A stretch of 8,393 bases of DNA from Bacillota bacterium (GCA_030705665.1 JAUZQA010000160.1:1-8393); one strand, 5' to 3'; positions 1 through 7,147 are shown, counted from the first letter of the stretch. A program made the numbers and translations. Notes: a model not told the origin generated them from the letters alone.

Positions 1-1
1 A

Positions 2-1870
2 ATTGAAACGGCTTTTGATCGGGCCGATATGTTGGAACCACGCTGTAAATTTGGTTTAGCTGGTGTGTGTTGCAAACGATGTCTTGAAGGACCCTGTCGA
101 ATATCTCTTTCGGAAAATGGACCACAACGAGGGGTTTGCGGAGCAACTGCCGACCAAATTGTTGCTCGGAATCTTTTGACTTTAGTAACAGAAGGAGCAG
201 TTCCTCATGTGGAACATGCTCGCGAAGTGGCCTTAACGTTATTAGAAGCATCTGAAGGAAAAGCTCCATTTAAAATTAAAGATCCTGAAAAATTAATGAG
301 AATCGCTCAAGGGTTGGGATTAACTGTTGATGGCAAAGAGGTCAATGAATTAGGAAAAGAAGTGGCTTTAGCTGCTCTATCGGATTTTCAACATCAATAT
401 GGCACGCTTGAATGGATGAAATTAAAGGGTATTGAAAGTTCGATTGAAAAGTGGGAAAAACTAGGGATTTCTCCTGTTAACGGACATCTTGAAATTGCAA
501 AAGCTGTAAATCGTCAAGCGATGGGTGTGGACGCAGATCCTGTCAATTTAATAAAAGGTATACTAACGATGGGATTGGTGGATGGCTATAGCGGACTTCA
601 TATGGCCACAGATCTTCAAGACATTCTATTCGGTACGCCTGAACTGGTAAAGGCGGAATATCGTCTGGGAGTTATTAAAGAAGATTACGTAAATATTGCT
701 GTTCACGGCCACATGCCGATCATGGCTGAAAAAGTGGTGGAATGGGCAGAAAAATTAGAGGAACAGGCCATTCAATTAGGTGCGAAAGGGATTAATATCG
801 TTGGTATCTGCTGTACGGCGAATGAGCTGTTGATGCGAAAAGGTATTTCTGTCGCAACCAATTATGCAAGCCAAGAATTAGCGATTGTTACCGGTGCTTT
901 AGATATTATGATTACGGATGTTCAATGTATCATGCCAGGGCTTAAGCAGGTTGCAGATTGCTATCACACAGAGCTTATTTCCACTATTCCTTATGCCAAA
1001 GTCGAAGGAGCATCCTACGTAGAATTTACCCCGGAAAAAGCGGATGAATTTGCACAGGAAATTGTCCGAAGAGCACTTTGGAGGTACAAAATGCGCGATA
1101 GATCAAAAGTCGAAATTCCGAATGAACGAGTTGAGGCATACGCCGGTTTTTCGGTGGAGCAGATCGTAGCTGCCTTAAAAAAATTAGATCAAGAAGATCC
1201 CCTTAAGCCGTTAATTGACAATATTGTTTCAGGAAATGTCCTCGGTGCTGTCGCGATCGTTGGGTGTACTAGCCCTAGATTAAAGCAAGACTGGTACAAT
1301 GTGGAGCTGGCCAAGCATCTGCTCAAACATAATGTTTTGATTGTTGGTACGGGTTGTTCCGCCCATTCTTTGGCAAAATTTGGCCTAATGGCACCTAGTG
1401 GGCGAGAGTATTGTGCCCCAGAATTAAAGGCGGTGCTCGAGGCAATTGGCCAAGCAAATGGATTGGAATCCCTGCCGCCAGCCCTACATATGGGAAGCTG
1501 CGTTGACAATTCACGAATTGATGATTTGTTGGTGGCTCTTGCCAAACGGATAGGTGTAGGAGTAGGTCAGCTGCCTGTTGCTGGATCATGCCCTGAAACT
1601 CATAGCCCTAAAGCACTTGCAATCGGTACCTTCTTCCTCAATCAGGGAGTTGATGTTCATATTGGGGTTCCTGCCCCAATTGAAGGTTCATCTGTTGTCT
1701 CAAATGCACTTTTTTGCAATAAGGGAGAATTCCCTGTGACAACAGATGAATTGTTCGGAAGTAAGCTTATTTATGAACCTGATCCAATAAAAGCAGCTGA
1801 TCTCATTCTTGAAAGGATTATCCAAAAGCGGGAAGCTCTAGGACTGCCTGTACCCGCTTTTGCACATTAA
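2..1870 (+). CDS. cooS: Anaerobic Ni-Fe carbon monoxide dehydrogenase, catalytic subunit (5'-truncated)
   Basis: The protein interconverts CO and CO2 at a Ni-Fe-S C-cluster and is expected to be a cytoplasmic homodimer passing electrons to a ferredoxin-like partner. The frame is open from the window edge, and family-like residues (ETAFDRAD) precede the Met codon at 29. That Met has no ribosome site, so the real start lies upstream. Numbering from that Met, C6 and C14 match the D-cluster ligands, and C15, C18, C23 and C37 match the B-cluster. The C-cluster set is present as H228, C262, C300, C413, C443 and C491, with K528 in the place of the catalytic Lys near the cluster. These spacings match my memory of Carboxydothermus CODH-II. 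H60 and H63 match the start of its histidine channel, but the next two positions are Glu66 and Leu69. The length (613 residues plus the missing N-terminus) is normal. A terminator follows the stop directly, so no cooF or hydrogenase gene is downstream. The family call is very secure; physiological role is not. Confidence 0.96.
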   Translation: METAFDRADMLEPRCKFGLAGVCCKRCLEGPCRISLSENGPQRGVCGATADQIVARNLLTLVTEGAVPHVEHAREVALTLLEASEGKAPFKIKDPEKLMRIAQGLGLTVDGKEVNELGKEVALAALSDFQHQYGTLEWMKLKGIESSIEKWEKLGISPVNGHLEIAKAVNRQAMGVDADPVNLIKGILTMGLVDGYSGLHMATDLQDILFGTPELVKAEYRLGVIKEDYVNIAVHGHMPIMAEKVVEWAEKLEEQAIQLGAKGINIVGICCTANELLMRKGISVATNYASQELAIVTGALDIMITDVQCIMPGLKQVADCYHTELISTIPYAKVEGASYVEFTPEKADEFAQEIVRRALWRYKMRDRSKVEIPNERVEAYAGFSVEQIVAALKKLDQEDPLKPLIDNIVSGNVLGAVAIVGCTSPRLKQDWYNVELAKHLLKHNVLIVGTGCSAHSLAKFGLMAPSGREYCAPELKAVLEAIGQANGLESLPPALHMGSCVDNSRIDDLLVALAKRIGVGVGQLPVAGSCPETHSPKALAIGTFFLNQGVDVHIGVPAPIEGSSVVSNALFCNKGEFPVTTDELFGSKLIYEPDPIKAADLILERIIQKREALGLPVPAFAH

Positions 1871-1878
1871 AATATTGT

Positions 1879-1928
1879 GAACATAAAAGCCGCTTAGACG
1901 TTTTATCGCCTAAGCGGCTTTTATGTTC
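1879..1928 (+). terminator. Strong hairpin terminator after cooS
   Basis: A perfect 19-bp inverted repeat (1879-1897 with 1910-1928) encloses a 12-nt loop and starts 8 bases after the cooS stop codon. The core is AAAAGCCGCTTAG paired with CTAAGCGGCTTTT, so the T-run lies within the right arm and a short T-rich stretch follows. It separates cooS from the flavin operon. Confidence 0.8.
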
Positions 1929-2063
1929 CTTTAATTCTACTTACATAAGTCTATTTTTAATTTAAAAACGTTGTTAATGGATTTTTTTAAGAAAATCTTA
2001 ATATTTTTCTTCTAAACTAAAAAGTGACTAAAGAAAGTGCAAAGGGATTTGGAGGTATTTTAA

Positions 2064-2522
2064 ATGGCAAAAATGGATAAAAAGTGGGTAATTTTATGTT
2101 CTACAGCAGTAGCGGCGGTTTACGCCACTGGGTATTTTTCAACTGAAGCTCAAGCTAACAAAGTTGCTATGCCCCAAACAGCACAAGTTAGTATTCATAA
2201 AAGTATGAATTCGATTAGCAAAACTGCTACCACGAAAGTTGCACAGCCTAACAAGGTTTATAAAGATGGGACCTTTACGGGTACAGGGTGGAACCGCCGC
2301 GGACAGATTGAAGTTGCAGTAACATTGAAAAGTGACAAAATAACTGATGTTCAAATCAGTAATTGGGGCATGCATTATTCTGAACAGGATGTTCAAGATT
2401 TACCTAATGAAGTAATGCAAAAGCAAAATGCACAGGTAAATAATGTTTCTGGGGCAACCTATAGTACACAAGCATTTACGGATGCAGTTCAGGATGCACT
2501 CAATCAGGCACATCAAGCATAG
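2064..2522 (+). CDS. Exported FMN-binding domain protein with covalent flavinylation motif
   Basis: This is a 152-residue one-domain flavoprotein of the FMN_bind (NqrC/RnfG-like) family, likely a one-electron carrier on the outer face of the membrane. Residues 1-31 form a signal peptide or anchor: Lys at 3, 6 and 7, a hydrophobic stretch from about 8 to 24, and an AQA site near 29-31. There is no lipobox in the right place. Residues 32-63 are a Ser/Thr/Lys/Gln-rich linker. The domain covers about 64-150 and holds VSGATYST at 128-135. In this family the Thr of SGAT (here T132) receives FMN by a phosphoester bond. The start is supported by GGAGGT at 2051-2056, 7 bases before ATG. It is the first gene of a three-gene operon, 9 bases ahead of apbE, the enzyme expected to load its FMN. 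The electron acceptor is not shown by the sequence. Confidence 0.88.
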   Translation: MAKMDKKWVILCSTAVAAVYATGYFSTEAQANKVAMPQTAQVSIHKSMNSISKTATTKVAQPNKVYKDGTFTGTGWNRRGQIEVAVTLKSDKITDVQISNWGMHYSEQDVQDLPNEVMQKQNAQVNNVSGATYSTQAFTDAVQDALNQAHQA

Positions 2523-2531
2523 GGTGAAACG

Positions 2532-3440
2532 ATGAAAAAAACGAAGCTATTTATGGACACTGTCGTTCAAATAGAGATTGTCCTTCATGACAAAAATGTA
2601 AAAGAAGTAGCGGCGGCTAAACTAGATCAAGCATTTGAAATGTTTAGAACCGTTGAGCATGCATGCAGCCGTTTCAGCCTCGATAGTGAATTGATGATAG
2701 CATGCAAAATGATTAAAAAACAGGTTCAAATCAGCCCAATATTATTTGAACCTTTAAAATTCGCTTTGGAGTTAGCCAAACTAACGGATGGTGAATTTGA
2801 TCCAACCATTGGGAAAACCATGGAAGAACAAGGATTTAACCGCCATTATTTAACAGGTGAAATCATGAACTCTGATTTCGATGTTTCTGCAACCTATAAG
2901 GATATTATTTTAGATGAAAAAGTTCGTACGTTATATTTGGAACAACCTCTTGTCATTGATTTAGGGGCTGTAGCTAAAGGATTTGCGATTGATTTAGCGG
3001 CCAATGTGCTAAAAGAGTTTGAAGGATTTGTCATTAATGCCGGTGGAGACTTGTTCGTAGGGGGAAAAGATTGGTATGGAAGGCCATGGAAGATTGGCAT
3101 TCAAAATCCTAACATAAAGGATCAAATCATTGATGAAGTGGAACTTTCAAATGCAGCCATTTGTACCTCTGGCAGCTATGAACGCAGAAATGTTAAGATT
3201 CCAGGAATGCATCATATCATAAATCCAAAAACAAAAAACTCTCCAAATAATTGGGTCAGCTGCAGCGTTATTGCTCCGTTTGCAATGATGGCAGATGCCT
3301 TTTCGACTACTGCTTTTTTGCTGGGTGAAAAGGGGATCAAGCTAATTGAAGACATTGGACTTACAGGAAAATTTATTACTCCAGCTTTAAATATTATCAA
3401 TGTAGGAGGGAATCATCTTGACGATACAGAAATGGCTTAA
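2532..3440 (+). CDS. apbE: FAD:protein FMN transferase (ApbE family)
   Basis: ApbE enzymes use FAD and a divalent metal to attach FMN to Thr in (S/T)GAT motifs; the likely substrate is the protein encoded just upstream. Motifs run in family order: TDGEFDPTIG (85-94), DLGAVAKGFAID (143-154), NAGGDL (169-174), TSGSYER (212-218), HHIINPKT (227-234) and ADAFSTTAF (254-262). D255 and T259 of the last are probable metal ligands. The 302-residue length fits the catalytic core. The protein begins almost directly with core sequence (LFMDTVVQI) and has no signal peptide or lipobox. An upstream extension is excluded because the preceding gene stops in the same frame 9 bases before. A modest ribosome site, AGGGTG (2521-2526), overlaps that stop. 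Its end overlaps the next gene by 23 bp, suggesting coupled translation. The family is secure; cytoplasmic location is inferred from the missing signal. Confidence 0.93.
   Translation: MKKTKLFMDTVVQIEIVLHDKNVKEVAAAKLDQAFEMFRTVEHACSRFSLDSELMIACKMIKKQVQISPILFEPLKFALELAKLTDGEFDPTIGKTMEEQGFNRHYLTGEIMNSDFDVSATYKDIILDEKVRTLYLEQPLVIDLGAVAKGFAIDLAANVLKEFEGFVINAGGDLFVGGKDWYGRPWKIGIQNPNIKDQIIDEVELSNAAICTSGSYERRNVKIPGMHHIINPKTKNSPNNWVSCSVIAPFAMMADAFSTTAFLLGEKGIKLIEDIGLTGKFITPALNIINVGGNHLDDTEMA
3404..3420 (+). promoter_or_regulatory. Ribosome binding site setting a TTG start inside apbE
   Basis: AGGAGGG at 3404-3410 lies 7 bases before TTG at 3418-3420, within the last codons of apbE. This strong site in the right place fixes TTG as the start of the RnfD-like protein. 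A TTG start inside the upstream gene suggests that expression is held down or tied to apbE translation. Confidence 0.8.
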
Positions 3441-4242
3441 AACGCCTAAAGGCTATGTGGTGCTTACCATGTTTGCTTACCTGCTTATTGCTTCAATAGG
3501 ATATAAAAATATAATGGGAATTCGAAATGGCTTAATAGCAATATTAGTTGCAGTCATCGTCGACCTCATCTGTAATAACATAAAAGGAAAGTATTCATCC
3601 ATTCCCGACGGGGCGGTCATCACTGGGTTAATTATTTCGCTTATTTTAAGTTCAACAACTTCTATATTTACCATTGCCGGAACAACAATTCTTGCTATAT
3701 TGTCAAAGCATCTTATTACCTATAAGAAAAGGCCGATATTCAATCCTGCAGCATTTGGACTTCTTTTATCCGTCTTGCTGTTTCAAACGGGACAAAGCTG
3801 GTGGGGGGCATTTGGTGATCTTCCCGTTTGGACGATTGCCTTCCTTTTAGTGGGTGGGTATATCATCACGAATCGGATCAATAAGTTCCCACAGGCGTTT
3901 GCTTTTCTATTAACATCGTTTTTACTTTTGGCTTTAATGGGATTTTTCAATATTGGGGACGCAGTAGATGCCCTTCGGCCCCCATTTATTAACGCTACAC
4001 TATTCTTTGGCTTTTTTATGCTAACCGATCCGCCAACATCTCCTGCAAAAGACAAAGACCAAATCGTGTTTGGCATTCTTACTGCTTTAACAGGAACGAT
4101 AATCTATGGAATATTTGGGGGATTGATGTATTTGTTTATTGGACTTTGCATTGGCAATCTTTATTCTTTCCAAAAGAAACGTTCATCTTCAAAAGCTTCA
4201 ATGAATCGCACCCGTACCCAAAGAGCCTTAAGGAGTAATTAA
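3418..4242 (+). CDS. RnfD/NqrB-like membrane electron-transport protein
   Basis: This 274-residue integral membrane protein has about eight to nine hydrophobic segments, starting near residues 12, 35, 66, 84, 108, 136, 157, 188 and 215. It belongs to the NqrB/RnfD family, whose members carry electrons across the membrane in Na+-NQR and Rnf. Family-like stretches are DGAVITG (64-70), FNPAAFG (108-114) and LTDPPTSP (202-209), the last following the usual helix near the C-terminus. I see no (S/T)GAT motif, so the covalent FMN found in standard RnfD and NqrB is probably absent. The tail from about 251 is rich in Arg, Lys and Ser and should be cytoplasmic. No other Rnf or Nqr subunit is in the window. 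With the FMN-binding protein and apbE in the same operon, the likely role is passing electrons to the exported flavoprotein. The donor is unknown and ion pumping cannot be inferred. It ends just before a bidirectional terminator. Confidence 0.85.
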   Translation: MTIQKWLKTPKGYVVLTMFAYLLIASIGYKNIMGIRNGLIAILVAVIVDLICNNIKGKYSSIPDGAVITGLIISLILSSTTSIFTIAGTTILAILSKHLITYKKRPIFNPAAFGLLLSVLLFQTGQSWWGAFGDLPVWTIAFLLVGGYIITNRINKFPQAFAFLLTSFLLLALMGFFNIGDAVDALRPPFINATLFFGFFMLTDPPTSPAKDKDQIVFGILTALTGTIIYGIFGGLMYLFIGLCIGNLYSFQKKRSSSKASMNRTRTQRALRSN

Positions 4243-4249
4243 TTAAACA

Positions 4250-4282
4250 AAAAGGCCTTCATCAAAACGATGAAGGCCTTTT
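4250..4282. terminator. Bidirectional terminator between convergent genes
   Basis: A 14-bp perfect stem (4250-4263 with 4269-4282, core AAGGCCTTCATC) has a 5-nt loop AAAAC. A-rich sequence on the left and T-rich on the right allow it to end both the rnfD-like operon (stop at 4242) and the minus-strand ThDP enzyme gene (stop at 4305). Confidence 0.88.
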
Positions 4283-4304
4283 GTGTTGACGGCTATAGAA
4301 GTTA

Positions 4305-5894
4305 TTAAAAAACAGCTTCAATTAATACGATCCCATCTAAAGGCTGCAGCGATTCACTTAAAATCTGTTCAAAGTCAGTTAAGTTTTCTGCTCGTTTTCC
4401 TTTGATTCCGAAGCTGTTTGCTAAACCAACAAAATCTGGATTCTGGAATGTAACACCATAATTTGTTCCGAACTTTTTGTTCATTTTTTGGACCTCTAGT
4501 TTCAGCATCCGATCATTTAAAACAATAATAATGAAAGAGAGGTTTAAGCGTTTTGCTGTCTCTATTTCTGCAAAATTCATCAATGCTCCGCCATCCCCAG
4601 TTAGACAAATAACGGGATCATGCGGACATGCCAGCTTAGCACCGATTGAACCGGGGATTGCAATTCCCATCGAAGCAAGACCGTTTGAAATGATTAGCCT
4701 GTTTGCCTTTTTGGGCTGAAACGTTTTTGCAACCGATACTTTATGGGCTCCTACATCTGAAAGGACAATGGTATTATTTGTGCTCTGTTTTTCAATAGAT
4801 TGGAGTATATTTTCAATCGTAAAGGGCAACATGCTTGATTGATCATCATTCCCATTTATATTGTATGCTGAGATCATTTGTTTTTTTAGATTCCCTGAAG
4901 GAAGCCAGGATTTAGAAGGTAACTCTAATTGATTAAGCAATTGGAGTGTTTTCTTGATATTTCCTACCAATTCGATATTTACAGGATAGAATTCATTAAT
5001 CTCTGCTGGCAATGTATCGATGTGTATTACGGGAATTTTTCTTTTATTCCAATGATCCGGCAGCGTTTCAACAAAATCAAAACCGATCACAATCAACAGA
5101 TCTGCTTCGTTGATTCCTGGTAAAACTTCATCGTTTTCCTTAAAACCAAACGTAAAATAATTCAAAGGATGATCTTTTCCTAATATCCCTTTTGCCATAA
5201 AGCTATGTGTAACAGGGGATTTTAGAGTGTTAATAAAAGCTTGAAGCTCTAAGACTGCGTCTTGTCTGATCACTCCGTTTCCAACGAGAACAAAAGGTTT
5301 TAGATGATTTTTGATAAGAGTTTTAGCCTCTTCAAGGGTATCAAGAAGAGGGACACTTTCCGGCCAAGGTGTAACAGGTAAAGGTGCTTTGGGAATCATT
5401 TGTGAGGCATAGTTTTCCGGTAATGAAATGGCCACAGCACCGGGCTTCTCAAGTTTTGCGACCTTGAATGCCTTGCGAATGACAACAGTTACTGACTCAG
5501 ATTCCTTTATTTCTGTACTCCATTTTGTTACAGGCTCAAATAAGCTCACAATATCTACATATTGATGTGATTCCTCGTGATGCCGATCAATGCCAGCTTG
5601 TCCAATTAGAGCCACTACAGGTGAATGTTCAAGTTTGGCACTGGCGATTCCTGTGACCAGATTCGTTGCTCCAGGCCCTAATGTGGAGAAACAAACACCC
5701 ACTTTTTGGGACAATCTTGCATAGACATCCGCCATGAAAGCTGCGCCTTGTTCATGCCGAACATTGACAAACTGAATTTGTTTTGATTTTGATAATGAAT
5801 CAGCAAGATCTACTGTCTCTGATCCGACAATACCAAATACATATTCCACTCCTTCATTTTCCAAACACTGTACAAGAACATCTGTTACTTTCAT
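4305..5894 (-). CDS. Acetolactate synthase-like ThDP-dependent enzyme
   Basis: This 529-residue protein belongs to the pyruvate oxidase/acetolactate synthase superfamily, whose members decarboxylate a 2-oxo acid on ThDP. The three domains are in order: N-terminal Pyr domain with catalytic Glu48 in RHEQGAAFMA (46-55) and LGPGATN (72-78); a central domain (about 185-315); and a C-terminal PP domain with the ThDP/Mg motif GDGG (433-436) through N460. Similarity to Bacillus AlsS is clear around HEQ-AAFMA and ISNG near 402-405. It is shorter than AlsS or IlvB (about 570) and stops soon after LIEAVF, so the usual C-terminal tail is missing. No ilvN-type regulatory subunit or alsD decarboxylase gene is beside it, arguing for a stand-alone catabolic-type enzyme. 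The start is taken at ATG 5894, 7 bases after AGAGG; the in-frame GTG at 5900 is only 1 base from that site. Other 2-oxo acid substrates remain possible. Confidence 0.82.
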   Translation of the reverse strand: MKVTDVLVQCLENEGVEYVFGIVGSETVDLADSLSKSKQIQFVNVRHEQGAAFMADVYARLSQKVGVCFSTLGPGATNLVTGIASAKLEHSPVVALIGQAGIDRHHEESHQYVDIVSLFEPVTKWSTEIKESESVTVVIRKAFKVAKLEKPGAVAISLPENYASQMIPKAPLPVTPWPESVPLLDTLEEAKTLIKNHLKPFVLVGNGVIRQDAVLELQAFINTLKSPVTHSFMAKGILGKDHPLNYFTFGFKENDEVLPGINEADLLIVIGFDFVETLPDHWNKRKIPVIHIDTLPAEINEFYPVNIELVGNIKKTLQLLNQLELPSKSWLPSGNLKKQMISAYNINGNDDQSSMLPFTIENILQSIEKQSTNNTIVLSDVGAHKVSVAKTFQPKKANRLIISNGLASMGIAIPGSIGAKLACPHDPVICLTGDGGALMNFAEIETAKRLNLSFIIIVLNDRMLKLEVQKMNKKFGTNYGVTFQNPDFVGLANSFGIKGKRAENLTDFEQILSESLQPLDGIVLIEAVF

Positions 5895-5906
5895 AGTCAC
5901 GCCTCT
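5892..5906 (-). promoter_or_regulatory. Ribosome binding site choosing ATG over upstream GTG
   Basis: On the minus strand AGAGG (5906-5902) lies 7 bases before ATG at 5894 and only 1 base before an in-frame GTG at 5900. Normal spacing favours ATG. The 120-base divergent gap to the gene at 6015 must hold promoters for both directions, but I found no convincing -35/-10 pair in either. Confidence 0.65.
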
Positions 5907-6014
5907 TTTCTGGAAATTAAATTGAAATTATGTGATAAAAAACCAGAGTCATAAAAGAATTGATTTGTATACGAGTGTTAAAACTAATTGAAATGAGTTC
6001 AAGGAGTTTATTTT

Positions 6015-7055
6015 ATGACAATGATTAAACCGATTAAAATTAGTCCAAATATGACAAAACCAAACGAGAAACTAACATCTGCAGAAATGGGTAAGCTTTG
6101 GGCGACTTATATTGGAAATACGATGTCGGAATGTATTTTAAGCCATTTTCTCCAACATGTTGAAGATCAGGATATAAAAACATTACTTGATAACGCATTA
6201 ATGATTACGAAGGATTTCAAACAACGAATCACAGATATTTTTAATAAGGACCATTTCCCAATCCCAATTGGTTTTTCTTTAAATAAAGATGTATATCTTG
6301 ATGCCCCAAGATTATTCGAGGATCAATTTTACGTTCATTATTTGAAATACGTAGTAAAAGCAGGGCTTAGTATTTATAACGTTGCAATGCCATTAGTATT
6401 TAGAAAAGATGTAAAAGACTTTTTTAATTATTCTGTGTACACAACTCTGGAGTTATTGGAGCAAATAAAAAGTGTATTAATAAATAAAAATTTCATAAGT
6501 AAACCTCCGGAAATTCCCATACCAGAAAAAGCGGAGTTTATAAAACAAAACTTTTTAAATGGATATCTTGGACATATTCGTCCGTTACATGCATTGGAAA
6601 TTGCTCATCTTTATGACAATATTGAAAATGAAGTTACAAGTAAGGCCTTAATCCTCGGGTTTAGTCAGGTAGTTCAAGATGAAAAAATCCGAGAATTGTT
6701 TAAGAAGGGAAAAGAATTTACACACAAAATAATTGATCGGTATATGCAGCAACTTGAATCAGCTAATTTGCCTTCGCCTTCATTTATTGATCATTTAGTA
6801 ACAACTTCTACAGTTTCTCCTTTTTCTGAAAAATTAATGCTTTATCATAAGGTAGACATGTTTTCTATGAAAATGAGAGCGTTTGGAAATTCGGTTGCTG
6901 TTAGTGGAAGACATGATATAGCGTTCATGTATACAAGATCATTAATGAATATTTCCTTATTTGTGGAAGAGGCAGCAAAAATACTTATTGAGAATGGGTG
7001 GATGGAAAAACCGCCAGAAGCCGTTGATCGTGAACGCATACTTTCAAAAGAATGA
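6015..7055 (+). CDS. Tandem DUF3231-like protein of unknown function
   Basis: I recognise this as a DUF3231-type protein, a family typical of Bacillus and relatives with no function I can state. Its 346 residues form two related halves, about 20-165 and 190-335. Each is mostly helical and each ends alike: ISKPPEIP at 161-168 and MEKPPEAV at 330-337. Each also has a Pro-containing link before its second half (FPIPIGF at 81-87, NLPSPSF at 251-257). The pattern fits two fused helical bundles, possibly ferritin-like, though I see no clear paired metal-ligand motif. There is no signal peptide or strong membrane segment. AAGGAG (6001-6006) lies 8 bases before ATG 6015; a second ATG at 6021 is less well placed. 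It is divergent from the ThDP enzyme gene, and no other gene shares its transcription unit. Confidence 0.8.
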   Translation: MTMIKPIKISPNMTKPNEKLTSAEMGKLWATYIGNTMSECILSHFLQHVEDQDIKTLLDNALMITKDFKQRITDIFNKDHFPIPIGFSLNKDVYLDAPRLFEDQFYVHYLKYVVKAGLSIYNVAMPLVFRKDVKDFFNYSVYTTLELLEQIKSVLINKNFISKPPEIPIPEKAEFIKQNFLNGYLGHIRPLHALEIAHLYDNIENEVTSKALILGFSQVVQDEKIRELFKKGKEFTHKIIDRYMQQLESANLPSPSFIDHLVTTSTVSPFSEKLMLYHKVDMFSMKMRAFGNSVAVSGRHDIAFMYTRSLMNISLFVEEAAKILIENGWMEKPPEAVDRERILSKE

Positions 7056-7097
7056 ATCTTAAATTATTTGAGTTCCTTTATAGAAATAACTAAAAAA

Positions 7098-7119
7098 GAC
7101 TGACCATAAATAGTCAGTC
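7098..7119. terminator. Hairpin after the DUF3231 gene, terminator-like on the minus strand
   Basis: A 7-bp perfect stem GACTGAC/GTCAGTC (7098-7104 with 7113-7119) has an 8-nt loop. A run of six A lies at its left, so read on the minus strand it is a stem followed by T6, a classic terminator form. No minus-strand gene ends here. On the plus strand it may only protect the 3' end of the upstream mRNA. Confidence 0.4.
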
Positions 7120-7126
7120 AAAGCCA

Positions 7127-7147
7127 ACGAAAGGTGCTTCCTTTCGT
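7127..7147 (+). terminator. Second hairpin after the DUF3231 gene
   Basis: An 8-bp perfect stem ACGAAAGG/CCTTTCGT (7127-7134 with 7140-7147) has a 5-nt loop TGCTT, followed by the weakly T-rich CTCATTTATTCT. It begins 7 bases after the preceding hairpin. It could end the 6015-7055 transcript, though the T-run is poor. The rest of the gap to 7316 is AT-rich with no other structure I can support. Confidence 0.4.

Noticed and set aside
29..31. ATG as the start of cooS
   Set aside because: No ribosome site precedes it, and upstream codons to the window edge encode family-like residues (ETAFDRAD).
1189..1545. Minus-strand open frame of 118 codons
   Set aside because: It lies wholly antisense to highly conserved cooS sequence, including C-cluster ligands, and its product has no recognisable features.
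1929..2063. Promoter ahead of the FMN-binding protein gene
   Set aside because: A promoter must be here, but candidate boxes (TTGTTA at 1971, TAATAT at 1999) are 22 bases apart, too far for a confident call.
2064..4242. A full Rnf or Na+-NQR complex
   Set aside because: Only the D/B-like membrane protein and one FMN-binding protein are present; no B, C, A, E or F-type subunit is seen.
5901..6014. FNR-, Rex- or CcpA-type operator in the divergent gap (TGTGAT near 5931)
   Set aside because: Only one half-site is clear and the second arm does not match any of these consensus sequences.
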